The notes under the pieces were generated by a model. It was given only the letters and a program-made list of their open reading frames with translations. It had not been told where the DNA came from and searched no databases. The position numbers and the translations under genes were made by a program. Shown piece by piece: positions 63,772-64,000 of a stretch of DNA of 64,000 nt; position 1 is the first letter of the stretch; each line of letters begins with the position of its first letter. Source of the DNA: an uncultured Pseudoflavonifractor sp. (lineage in GTDB: Bacteria > Bacillota > Clostridia > Oscillospirales > Oscillospiraceae); contig NZ_CALXEG010000003.1 in NCBI RefSeq assembly GCF_944387275.1, forward strand, positions 1 through 64,000, written 5' to 3'.

Positions 63772-64000
63772 AGGCCGCACACCGGCCTTTGGAGTCTGTG
63801 CTATGCCCGTAACCCTTACAGCCAGCTCGGAAACGGGAATTCCGCGGCACACGGGGCATTCCGTTTAGTGCTGCTCGGTTCCCCGCCTGACACGGTTCGC
63901 GGGGCCCCGTTGCGCGGGACCGATTCCTCATCGCCGCTTATAAGGAGCAGACGGCACAGCAGAGATCCGGGGGCCGGGATTCATCCCCGCTGTAGCGGAT
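63772..64000 (-). ncRNA. ffs: Signal recognition particle RNA, large Gram-positive type (5' end beyond window)
   Basis: On the minus strand the helix 8 region reads AACCGTGTCAGG, then CGG-GGAA-CCG with a GGAA tetraloop, then AGCAGCACTAAACGG and TGTGCCGCGG, as in Bacillus scRNA. The Alu-domain side is recognisable from ATCCGCT and GGGGATGAATCCC, and GGTCCCGCGCAACGGG precedes helix 8. Its place just upstream of dnaX is the Bacillus arrangement. About 230 bases are present. Confidence 0.93.

Overview
The window looks like a chromosomal segment of a GC-rich, spore-forming member of the Clostridia, most likely Oscillospiraceae (Flavonifractor, Pseudoflavonifractor or Lawsonibacter-like). This is inferred from the gene order rimP-nusA-ylxR-ylxQ-infB-rbfA-nrnA-truB-ribF, sporulation and germination genes (spoVT, sleB, a SpoIIQ-like M23 protein), four S-layer-homology (SLH) proteins, a T-box in front of alaS, a large Gram-positive SRP RNA beside dnaX, and very GC-rich codon use. 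No tRNA, CRISPR array, prophage or transposase was seen.

Layout. 1-380: end of a MoxR-type AAA ATPase. 641-9765: the translation and RNA-processing operon from rimP to ribF, with one unrecognised gene after infB and a partial duplicate of the truB 5' end. 9813-14667: an LCP-family cell-wall ligase, a small unknown gene, then a Crp/Fnr regulator leading a three-gene ABC importer. 14721-22641: a DUF1846 gene and a TetR-controlled MacAB-like exporter that ends with an SLH protein. 22868-23611: M23 peptidase. 23705-28991: a membrane-anchored, circularly permuted GH3 glycosidase divergent from a LytTR two-component system. 29071-34691: an ECF-type sigma factor with a divergent DUF4367 gene, an SLH/WG-repeat protein, spoVT and sleB. 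34717-36233: a purine riboswitch in front of guanine deaminase. 36283-41526: an unknown surface protein, an SLH-anchored 5'-nucleotidase and a NagZ-type lipoprotein. 41663-45782: T-box, methyltransferase, alaS and DUF4250, with a duplicated alaS 3' end. 45916-50106: a Gld-type ABC system whose gldG-like gene carries a frameshift. 50481-54161: a 1226-residue SLH beta-helix protein. 54232-61415: pepT, a lysophospholipase-like hydrolase, a DUF1273 gene, FMN riboswitch plus ribU, dinB, a DUF362 ferredoxin and a FUSC-type protein. 61480-64000: ybaB, dnaX and the SRP RNA.

Most regulation can be read from the sequence: FMN riboswitch, alanine-type T-box, an atypical purine riboswitch whose terminator reuses the aptamer 3' half (predicting ligand-induced expression of guaD), paired LytTR-type boxes upstream of the GH3 promoter, a palindrome at the crp promoter, a TetR-type palindrome inside the exporter promoter, a LexA-like box at dinB, and three forespore-type promoters in front of sporulation-type genes.

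The least ordinary items are the purine riboswitch/guaD unit, the two small gene-end duplications (truB 5' end and alaS 3' end), the LytTR/GH3 module, the MacAB exporter with a dedicated SLH protein, and the structured leader in front of infB. I did not find a clearly new multi-gene defence or mobile system.
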